DNA from: Steroidobacteraceae bacterium
Lineage (GTDB): Bacteria > Pseudomonadota > Gammaproteobacteria > Steroidobacterales > Steroidobacteraceae
Direction of reading: 5' to 3'
DNA: 11,920 nucleotides
Assembly (NCBI GenBank): GCA_013044085.1
Contig: JABEVI010000052.1
Span: 1 to 11,920, forward strand
Shown in pieces: positions 1 to 5,281 of the stretch (position 1 is the stretch's first letter; each line of letters begins with the position of its first letter). A program made the translations under genes and the position numbers. The notes under the pieces were generated by a model. It was not told the DNA's origin. It did no database searches and saw nothing but the letters and a program-made list of their open reading frames with translations.

Positions 1-2
1 AA

Positions 3-76
3 TGGAGGCTAGGGTCGGAATCGAACCGGCGTACGCGGCTTTGCAGGCCGCTGCATGACCATTCTGCCACCTAGCC
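3..76 (-). tRNA. cysT: tRNA-Cys(GCA)
   Basis: The minus strand gives a full 74-nt cloverleaf including an encoded CCA end (bases 3-5). The acceptor stem is GGCTAGG paired with CCTAGCC. The anticodon GCA lies at 42-44 in the loop CTGCAAA, and the T arm carries GGTTCGATTCC. The discriminator base is U, which is the known identity base of bacterial tRNA-Cys and supports the assignment independently of the anticodon. It follows tRNA-Gly by 58 bases on the same strand. In E. coli the matching genes are glyW-cysT-leuZ behind pgsA, so a tRNA-Leu may lie just beyond the left edge; that is inference. Confidence 0.97.
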
Positions 77-93
77 TTAAAGGCGCATGAAAC

Positions 94-122
94 GTCGAAC
101 CCCGGGCGGGCCGGGGTTCGAC
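94..122. repeat. Perfect 11-bp inverted repeat between the two tRNA genes
   Basis: Arms 94-104 and 112-122 are perfectly complementary (GTCGAACCCCG with CGGGGTTCGAC) around a 7-base GC-rich loop. It sits in the spacer of the tRNA-Gly/tRNA-Cys transcript, so it would fold in the precursor RNA. No run of T follows on the minus strand, so it is a poor candidate for an intrinsic terminator there; on the plus strand only three Ts follow. One arm resembles a tRNA T arm (GGGTTCGAC). A processing or spacer hairpin is plausible; the function is unknown. Confidence 0.7.
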
Positions 123-134
123 TTTGCGAGAAAC

Positions 135-210
135 TGGAGCGGGAAACGAGGCTCGAACTCGCGACCTCAACCTTGGCAAGGTTGCGCTCTACCAACTGAG
201 CTATTCCCGC
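135..210 (-). tRNA. glyW: tRNA-Gly(GCC)
   Basis: A 76-nt cloverleaf on the minus strand with encoded CCA (135-137). The acceptor stem is GCGGGAA with TTCCCGC, the D arm contains AGCTCAGTTGGTAGAGC, the anticodon GCC is at 175-177 in the loop TTGCCAA, and the T arm contains GAGTTCGAGCCTC. From memory it is nearly identical to E. coli tRNA-Gly(GCC). It is the first gene of the tRNA unit and has its own promoter just upstream (227-254), so it need not depend on read-through from pgsA. Confidence 0.98.
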
Positions 211-226
211 CCGCGACAGACTGGCA

Positions 227-254
227 ATTGTAGGGCCGCGCCCGCGGTAGTCAA
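227..254 (-). promoter_or_regulatory. Sigma-70 promoter of the tRNA-Gly/tRNA-Cys unit
   Basis: On the minus strand a -35 TTGACT (249-254) and a -10 TACAAT (227-232) are separated by 16 bases; each matches the consensus at five of six positions. The expected start is near base 220, about ten bases before the mature tRNA-Gly 5' end. It occupies the 68-base gap between the pgsA stop and tRNA-Gly. The hexamers and spacing are seen; activity is inferred. Confidence 0.75.
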
Positions 255-278
255 GGACGCTGATGAAGGAGCACGGCT

Positions 279-881
279 TCAAAGCCTCGAACTGCTGCGC
301 AGTTCCGGCCAGGCCAGGCGCAGATACAGGATCATCGACCAAAGCGTGAGGACGGCGGCGACCGCGGTCAGCACGAGGCCGATCGCGTAGATCGGCAGTC
401 CGAACAAGTTGCGCCGAAACAGCAGAAAGGCAAGCCCGACGATCTGCATGATGGTCTTGATCTTGCCCCACACCGACACCGCAACCCGCCCGCGGGCACC
501 GATCTCGGCCATCCATTCGCGCAGTGCCGAAACCGCGATCTCGCGGCCGATGATCACGATCGCGACGATGACGAGGTACCAGCGCGGATCCCGGCTGACG
601 ATCAGCACGAGTGCGCAGGCCACGATCAACTTGTCGGCGACTGGATCGAGGAATGCGCCGAGCCGCGAGGTCTGACCGAGTTTGCGTGCGTAATAGCCGT
701 CCAGGGAGTCGGTGATGCCGGCGAAGGCGAAACTCGCGCAGGCGGCCGGGGCCGCCCAGCCGTACGGAAGATAGAACAGCACGACGATCGCGGGAACCAT
801 CAGGATGCGCAGCCAGGTCAGCGCATTCGGCAGGTTCATCCAGACACGGGTTTCTTCAGCCGCCGGGGTGGAGGTGCTCAT
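279..881 (-). CDS. pgsA: CDP-diacylglycerol--glycerol-3-phosphate 3-phosphatidyltransferase
   Basis: Inner-membrane enzyme that joins CDP-diacylglycerol and glycerol-3-phosphate to phosphatidylglycerophosphate, the committed step to phosphatidylglycerol and cardiolipin. The CDP-alcohol phosphatidyltransferase motif is complete: D58, D61-G62, A65-R66, G75, D79 and D83 within DSLDGYYARKLG...GAFLDPVADK. Several hydrophobic segments (about 26-56, 86-94, 102-115, 141-155, 163-190) fit a polytopic protein. The 200-codon form overlaps the uvrC stop by 26 bases and has GGTGA just before its ATG. Internal Met15 (base 839) would give 186 residues, closer to the 182 of E. coli, and aligns with its N-terminus, but has no clear ribosome site. 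I keep the longer form and regard the start as open. Conserved behind uvrC and ahead of tRNA-Gly. Confidence 0.93.
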   Translation of the reverse strand: MSTSTPAAEETRVWMNLPNALTWLRILMVPAIVVLFYLPYGWAAPAACASFAFAGITDSLDGYYARKLGQTSRLGAFLDPVADKLIVACALVLIVSRDPRWYLVIVAIVIIGREIAVSALREWMAEIGARGRVAVSVWGKIKTIMQIVGLAFLLFRRNLFGLPIYAIGLVLTAVAAVLTLWSMILYLRLAWPELRSSSRL

Positions 882-2700
882 AAATCACCGCGGCGAGATG
901 CTGACCGAGGCCGCGAATCCTGACAAAGTCGTCGACACCGGCACGAAGTACCCCTTGCAATCCACCGAATTGCTTCAGCAGCTCGCGACGCTTGACGGGC
1001 CCCAAACCCGGTATCGTTTCGAGGATCGACTCGCTGTGACGCTTGGCGCGCTTGCGGCGGTGCCCCGCGATCGCGAACCGATGTGCCTCGTCGCGCACTC
1101 GCTGGATCAAGTGCAGCGCACCGGAGTCCGGCGCCAGTATAGTCGGCGCCTCGCGGCCCAACAAGAACAGTTGTTCCTGACCGGCCCGGCGGTCGGGCCC
1201 CTTGGCGACGCCGATCAGCACAATGTCATGCACGGCGAGTTCCTCGAGCACCCGCGCCGCCTGCGCGAGTTGTCCCCTGCCGCCGTCGATCAGCAGGATA
1301 TCGGGCGGGCAAATCTCCCCGCTCGATATCCGTTTGTAGCGTCGCGTCAGCGCCTGATACATGGCCGCATAGTCATCGCCCGGCGCGATGTCCGTGATAT
1401 TGAATCTGCGGTAATCGCTCTTCAATGGACCCTGTACACCGAACACCACGCAGGACGCGATCGTATCGCTGCCGCTCGTATGGCTGATGTCGAAGCACTC
1501 GAGACGTTGCGGCGTCCGTTCGAGGTCGAAGGCCTCGCGCAGCCGCTCGAGATTCGCCTCGATGCTCGCGCGCGCGAGACCGCGCATCTTCACACCCTGT
1601 GCGGCATTGTCGCGCATCATTTTCAACCAGCGCGCCCGCAGACCGCGCACGGAGGCCGCGACGCGCACGCGGTGGCCGGCGCGCGCGCCGAGGCTCGCTT
1701 CCAACACCTCCCGCTCCTCGAGTTCGTGCTCGACGATGATCTCGGCCGGCGGGTCCCGCTCGGCATAGTATTGCGCGATGAACGCTGCCAATACTTCCGG
1801 CGGATCGGCGAGCACCGCCCGCGGGAAGAACGCGGTGCTGCCGAGGCTGCGGCCGGCGCGGATGAACATCAACGCGACGCAATATTCGCCGTTTCCGGAT
1901 GCGACCGCGATCACGTCCGCATCGTGGTGCGGGTCGGCGGTGACGATCTGGCGCGCCTGCACGCTGCGCAGATCGGCGAGTTGATCGCGCAGCTTGGCGG
2001 CCTCCTCGAACTCCAAGCTCTGCGCCGCCTCCTCCATGCGGCGCGCCAGGTCGCGATTGACCTCCTCATTGCGACCTTCCAGCACTTTGACCGCCGCCCT
2101 GACGTCCGCGGCATAGCGTTCCTTGGGGATCAGGCCGACGCACGGTGCGCTGCAGCGGCCGATTTGGTACTGCAGGCACGGCCGGGAGCGGTGGGAGAAC
2201 ACGACGTCGTCGCAATTTCGCAGCCGGAAGAGTTTCTGCAGCTGATTCAGGGTCTCGCGCACCGCGCCGGCGGACGGGTACGGCCCAAAGTATCGGCCGG
2301 GCTCCTTGCGGGAGCCCCGATACAAGCCCAGACGAGGGAAATCCTGATCGGTGGAGAATCGCAGGTACGGAAAACTCTTGTCATCCCGCAGGATCACGTT
2401 GAAGCGCGGGCGGTGCTTTTTGATCAGGTTCAGCTCGAGCAACAGCGCTTCGGTGTCCGAATTCGTGATCGTCACCTCCATCGCCGCGGTTTTTGCGACC
2501 AGCGCCTGAACCTTCGGCTGCATGTTGCCCGGCTGGAAGTAGGAGGACACCCGGTTCTTTAGGCTGCGGGCCTTGCCGACGTAGAGGATCACCCCCGCCT
2601 CGTCCAACATTCGGTACACCCCGGGCTTGCCGGGCAGCGCGTCGATGAACGACTTCGAATCGAAGCCCGGCTGAGCCGCCGGCAAGGTCTCCACGCTCAT
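856..2700 (-). CDS. uvrC: UvrABC excinuclease subunit C
   Basis: Nuclease of nucleotide excision repair: with UvrB bound at a lesion it cuts the damaged strand on both sides. The 614-residue protein (E. coli 610) has an N-terminal GIY-YIG nuclease (G27-V28-Y29, Y40-V41-G42, R45, probable catalytic E85), then four cysteines C163, C175, C183 and C187 with the spacing of the reported Fe-S ligands of UvrC, a UVR/UvrB-binding helix pair (about 210-245), an RNase H-like nuclease with D404, D472 and H540, and a tandem helix-hairpin-helix end (IPGLGPVK and IRGLGQ). The start at 2700 overlaps the udg stop in ATGA; an upstream in-frame ATG at 2784 lies inside udg and was not chosen. Translation is probably coupled to udg. 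No damage looks apparent. Confidence 0.97.
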   Translation of the reverse strand: MSVETLPAAQPGFDSKSFIDALPGKPGVYRMLDEAGVILYVGKARSLKNRVSSYFQPGNMQPKVQALVAKTAAMEVTITNSDTEALLLELNLIKKHRPRFNVILRDDKSFPYLRFSTDQDFPRLGLYRGSRKEPGRYFGPYPSAGAVRETLNQLQKLFRLRNCDDVVFSHRSRPCLQYQIGRCSAPCVGLIPKERYAADVRAAVKVLEGRNEEVNRDLARRMEEAAQSLEFEEAAKLRDQLADLRSVQARQIVTADPHHDADVIAVASGNGEYCVALMFIRAGRSLGSTAFFPRAVLADPPEVLAAFIAQYYAERDPPAEIIVEHELEEREVLEASLGARAGHRVRVAASVRGLRARWLKMMRDNAAQGVKMRGLARASIEANLERLREAFDLERTPQRLECFDISHTSGSDTIASCVVFGVQGPLKSDYRRFNITDIAPGDDYAAMYQALTRRYKRISSGEICPPDILLIDGGRGQLAQAARVLEELAVHDIVLIGVAKGPDRRAGQEQLFLLGREAPTILAPDSGALHLIQRVRDEAHRFAIAGHRRKRAKRHSESILETIPGLGPVKRRELLKQFGGLQGVLRAGVDDFVRIRGLGQHLAAVIYEHLHPGG

Positions 2701-3326
2701 GCCGCCAGACGTGCCGCGGTCGCGACCACCGTCTCGAACATCTCGGGCGTAAGCCTCCGCGTTTGGGTGTTGTAGCGGCTGCAATGATAGGAATCGAGCA
2801 GCACCCGGTCGCCGAGGCGATGCAGCGCGCCGTGTGCGAAGCGATGGGCACCGGCCTTCAGATCGCAGGCGCGCAGCACGGCGGCGTGGGCGATCACGCC
2901 GAGCGCGAGGACCACCCGGGGCCGGTGCTCCTCGGCGAGCTCAGCACGCAGGAAGGCGTTGCAGGTGCGCACCTCTGCCGGCTGCGGCTTGTTCTGCGGG
3001 GGCAGACATTTCACCGCATTGGTGATGCGCACACCCCGCAGTTCGAGACCGTCGTCGGTGCCGATTGAACACGCCGCGGTGGCGAAGCCGAAGCGATGCA
3101 GGGTCGAGTACAGAAGGATGCCGGCATGATCACCGGTAAAGGGCCTGCCCGTGCGATTCGCGCCATGCATTCCGGGCGCAAGCCCGACGATCAACAAGGA
3201 TGCGCGCGGGTCTCCGAACGGCGGCACAGGCTTGCAGAAATAGCCGGGCTGTTGGGCTTTGAGATTTTCGAGAAAGCGCGCGAGTCGCGGGCACTTCCGG
3301 CAGGCAGGGTCGTAGGCGTTGTTCAT
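2697..3326 (-). CDS. Family-5 uracil-DNA glycosylase (UdgB type)
   Basis: Base-excision repair enzyme that removes uracil, and in this family other deaminated bases, from DNA. Motif 1, GLAPGMHGANRTGRPFTGD (48-66), is the family-5 form, which lacks the water-activating Asp/Asn of families 1 and 4. The late motif SYHCSRYNTQT starts at S179. Four cysteines C9, C12, C107 and C122 match the 4Fe-4S ligands of family 4/5 enzymes (CRKCPRL early; C-x14-C after NAVK). The 209-residue form starts where Thermus UdgB-like proteins do, just ahead of the first Cys pair. ATGs at 3338 and 3386 are in frame; the latter has a good ribosome site but would read through the terminator at 3349-3382. Overlaps uvrC by ATGA, pairing base- and nucleotide-excision repair in one operon. 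Confidence 0.92.
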   Translation of the reverse strand: MNNAYDPACRKCPRLARFLENLKAQQPGYFCKPVPPFGDPRASLLIVGLAPGMHGANRTGRPFTGDHAGILLYSTLHRFGFATAACSIGTDDGLELRGVRITNAVKCLPPQNKPQPAEVRTCNAFLRAELAEEHRPRVVLALGVIAHAAVLRACDLKAGAHRFAHGALHRLGDRVLLDSYHCSRYNTQTRRLTPEMFETVVATAARLAA

Positions 3327-3344
3327 CGATTCAAGCATTGGGAG

Positions 3345-3625
3345 GCACAAAAAACGGGCTACGCGGATACCCGCGTAGCCCGCCATCGATCGCGCCTGGA
3401 ATTTGGACTAACCCGAGCGCAATCCAACCTCGGCTCAAGAGAATTCCAGCTGAGCCTCGCTGACCGTTTCTTGCCTGTTGCAGATCTGTTCAGACAGGCC
3501 TGCAACGCGAAAATTCCTTGGCGTCAGCCCGAAATTTGCAGCGCGTCGCGGCCGGTCCCGGGGCTGTCGCGGCTTGTCCGCGGAAGACCTCGGCGCTGCA
3601 AAATGGTGCGGGCGGGAGCGGTACC
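3345..3625 (-). ncRNA. Candidate structured RNA or regulatory leader upstream of udg
   Basis: No protein gene is convincing in 3387-3747. On the minus strand the stretch has a promoter-like pair (3631-3658), strong local folding and an intrinsic terminator. Helices seen: D, arms 3500-3506/3477-3483 with inner CTGT/ACAG and loop CTGA; E, GCTGAC 3523-3528 with GTCAGC 3459-3464, enclosing D; A, CTGGAATT 3442-3449 with AATTCCAG 3396-3403; B, CCGAG 3429-3433 with CTCGG 3413-3417, nested in A; C, GGCTCA 3451-3456 with TGAGCC 3432-3437, exclusive with B. The predicted transcript is about 280 nt. I compared it from memory with 6S, tmRNA, SRP and RNase P RNA and recognised none. Either a free-standing small RNA or a leader controlling udg-uvrC-pgsA; boundaries are inferred from promoter and terminator. 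Confidence 0.42.
3349..3382 (-). terminator. Rho-independent terminator directly before udg
   Basis: A perfect 12-bp GC-rich stem, arms 3371-3382 and 3355-3366 (CGGGCTACGCGG in plus orientation), has a 4-base loop and is followed on the minus strand by six Ts (3349-3354). This is a textbook intrinsic terminator for minus-strand transcription. It ends about 22 bases before the chosen udg ATG, so it would stop anything coming from the DAHP synthase side or from the candidate RNA unless read-through is regulated. Confidence 0.88.
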
Positions 3626-3630
3626 GGTGC

Positions 3631-3658
3631 AGGATAGCACCTGCGCGCTTCGAGGCAA
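3631..3658 (-). promoter_or_regulatory. Putative promoter of the candidate structured RNA, with palindrome on the -10
   Basis: On the minus strand -35 TTGCCT (3653-3658), 16-base spacer and -10 TATCCT (3631-3636); the expected start is a G near 3624-3625. The -10 is framed exactly by the inverted repeat GGTGC/GCACC (arms 3626-3630 and 3637-3641), and a second offset pair GCAGG/CCTGC overlaps it, which could be an operator. The hexamers are four-of-six matches, so this is moderate evidence. Confidence 0.45.
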
Positions 3659-3669
3659 GAAAGGAATTG

Positions 3670-3702
3670 CGAAACCGCCGGCATGGGGATCAGGCGGATT
3701 CG
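3670..3702 (-). terminator. Possible weak terminator behind the DAHP synthase gene
   Basis: Arms 3670-3679 and 3693-3702 form a 10-bp stem with one mismatch and a 13-base loop, 46 bases after the DAHP synthase stop. On the minus strand only a broken pyrimidine run (CCTTTCTT) follows some bases later, so termination would be weak or factor dependent. An AT-rich stretch (about 3698-3735) lies between this hairpin and the stop codon. Confidence 0.25.
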
Positions 3703-3747
3703 AGAAATAATTACCAACTCATTGATTCAGAGATAGTTATTCCGTCT

Positions 3748-5121
3748 TTAGCCGGCTTGACCCACCCCCCTCGCCACCAGGCGGCGGTCGGCGCGCGCAC
3801 GCTCGGCGATGCGTATCGCGAGTTCCAGCGACTGTTCCGCGTTCAGTCGTGGATCCACCGCCGATTTGTAGGCCCGCGCCAGATCCGCCTCGGCCAGCCC
3901 GCGCGCGCCGCCGATACACTCCGTGACGTCCTCACCGGTCAACTCGACGTGCACGCCGCCGAGCATCGAACCGCAATCCTGGTGGATACGGAAAGCCGCC
4001 TCGACCTCGGCGAGGATGTTCTCGAAGCGACGAGTCTTGATGCCCCCGGCGGTCGTTTCCGTGTTGCCATGCATCGGATCGCAAACCCACAGCACCCGCG
4101 CACCGCAAGCCCGCACGGCACGGATCATCTCCGGCAGCCGCCGTTCGATCTCCTTGCTTCCGAAGCGATGGATGAGGGTCAACCGGCCCGGCACGCCCTG
4201 CGGGTTGAGCACCTGCACGAGTTCCTGAAGCCATTCGGCGCTCATCCCCGCACCGACCTTGATGCCGATCGGGTTGGCGATGCCGCGAAAGTACTCGACA
4301 TGCGCGCCGTCGATGGCCGCGGTCCGCATCCCGACCCACGGCATGTGCGTCGACAGATTGTACCAACGCTGCTGGCGCGCGATGTAACGTGTCTGCGCCT
4401 GTTCGGACAGCAGGTGCAAACCTTCGTGGCTCGTATAGAAGTCGCAGCGGGTCGCGGCGTGCACGCGCTGCCCGCTCACGGACTCGAAGAATTCGAGCGA
4501 TTCGGCGATCGAATCGACGATCCCCTGGTAGGCGTCGCGCAACGGGGTCTGACGCAAAAAACCCAAATCCCAGTATTCCGGATGGTGAAGATCGGCGAAG
4601 CCGCCGTCGATCAGCGCCCGCACGAAGTTCAGCGTCAGTGCCGCCCGTTCGTAACCGCGCAGCAACAGCTCCGGGTCCGGTTCGCGCTCCTCGCGCGTGA
4701 AGCCGGGGCGGTTGACGTTGTCGCCCCGATAACAGGGCAGAGAAACCCCGTCGCGAGTCTCGGTGTCCGCCGAACGGGGCTTCGCGTATTGGCCGGCGAA
4801 ACGGCCCACCCGGATCACGGGTTTTTTCAAGCCCTGTAGCAGCACGAGGCTCATCTGCAGCAACACCTTCAATCGCCTGGCGATGTTGTCCGACTCGCAG
4901 TCCTCGAAACTCTCCGCACAGTCGCCGCCTTGAAGAAGGAACTGCTCGCCCCGCTCTGCCGCGGCGAGTTTCGACCTGAGCGCCTCGATCTCCCAGGAAA
5001 CGACCAGCGGCGGGAGTCGCCCAAGCGACTCGATCGCCCGCGCAAGCGCGGCCGAATCCGAGTATTTCGGCTGTTGCGCCGCCGGCCGGCCGTGCCAGCT
5101 GGCCGGGTGCCAATCCGTCAT
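3748..5121 (-). CDS. Class II 3-deoxy-7-phosphoheptulonate (DAHP) synthase
   Basis: Cytosolic entry enzyme of the shikimate pathway: phosphoenolpyruvate plus erythrose-4-phosphate gives DAHP. It is the plant/actinobacterial class II type, not the AroF/G/H class I. Landmarks: WEIEAL, LLQGGDCAESF with the metal-ligand Cys at 68, RVGRFAGQYAKPRS, YRGDNVN, TSHEGLHLL, HMPWVGMRT, ANPIGIKVG, LIHRFGSKEI, VCDPMHGNT with the probable metal-ligand His, and VHVELTGEDVTEC with the probable Glu. The 457-residue form starts at MTDWHPASW; an ATG six codons upstream (5139) is possible but would lie only a few bases after the predicted transcription start. Transcribed divergently from the aldehyde dehydrogenase; aromatic amino acid feedback cannot be judged from the sequence. 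Confidence 0.95.
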   Translation of the reverse strand: MTDWHPASWHGRPAAQQPKYSDSAALARAIESLGRLPPLVVSWEIEALRSKLAAAERGEQFLLQGGDCAESFEDCESDNIARRLKVLLQMSLVLLQGLKKPVIRVGRFAGQYAKPRSADTETRDGVSLPCYRGDNVNRPGFTREEREPDPELLLRGYERAALTLNFVRALIDGGFADLHHPEYWDLGFLRQTPLRDAYQGIVDSIAESLEFFESVSGQRVHAATRCDFYTSHEGLHLLSEQAQTRYIARQQRWYNLSTHMPWVGMRTAAIDGAHVEYFRGIANPIGIKVGAGMSAEWLQELVQVLNPQGVPGRLTLIHRFGSKEIERRLPEMIRAVRACGARVLWVCDPMHGNTETTAGGIKTRRFENILAEVEAAFRIHQDCGSMLGGVHVELTGEDVTECIGGARGLAEADLARAYKSAVDPRLNAEQSLELAIRIAERARADRRLVARGVGQAG

Positions 5122-5148
5122 CAGGGGATTTCCAGACATGGGCCCCGA

Positions 5149-5177
5149 ATGCTACACAGACACGGCTGTCGCTGCAA
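5149..5177 (-). promoter_or_regulatory. Sigma-70-like promoter of the DAHP synthase gene
   Basis: On the minus strand -35 TTGCAG (5172-5177), 17-base spacer and -10 TAGCAT (5149-5154), each matching the consensus at four positions or better. The expected start near 5142 leaves about 20 bases of leader before the ATG at 5121 and only about three before the ATG at 5139, which is why the inner start was chosen. Confidence 0.5.
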
Positions 5178-5281
5178 AAATTCGCGGCTCGCGCGCACTG
5201 ATCGGTGGCGTCGCGGACCGCGCCGCGCCACAATGCGCCCGCATCGGATCCCCGGATTCCAGAGTTTTGGAGTGTTGCGAT

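Noticed and set aside
805..2562. Long plus-strand frame opposite uvrC and pgsA
   Set aside because: Antisense shadow of two clearly identified genes; no recognisable domain, and GC-rich codon bias opens such frames. The same applies to 3478-4839 (plus), 3932-5374 (minus), 6382-7824 (plus), 8506-10026 (plus), 8297-9442 (minus) and 10477-11589 (minus).
3486..3497. CTGT/ACAG dyad as a LexA (SOS) box in front of the repair operon
   Set aside because: The half-sites are separated by 4 bases, whereas the LexA box needs CTGT-N8-ACAG; here it is the inner stem of hairpin D.
3435..3689. Open minus-strand frame ending FRVAGLSEQICNRQE...EFS that looks protein-like
   Set aside because: It contains no ATG, GTG or TTG codon in frame between two stops, and its most protein-like part coincides with hairpins D and E. 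It could be a decayed gene fragment, but I cannot support it as a CDS.
3096..3710. Plus-strand frame across the udg 5' part and the structured gap
   Set aside because: It overlaps udg antisense, crosses the terminator inverted repeat, and shows no conserved motif.
3490..3717. Minus-strand 75-codon frame starting with TTG
   Set aside because: No ribosome site, unremarkable Pro/Ala/Arg composition, and it runs through the hairpin at 3670-3702 and the promoter-like pair at 3631-3658.
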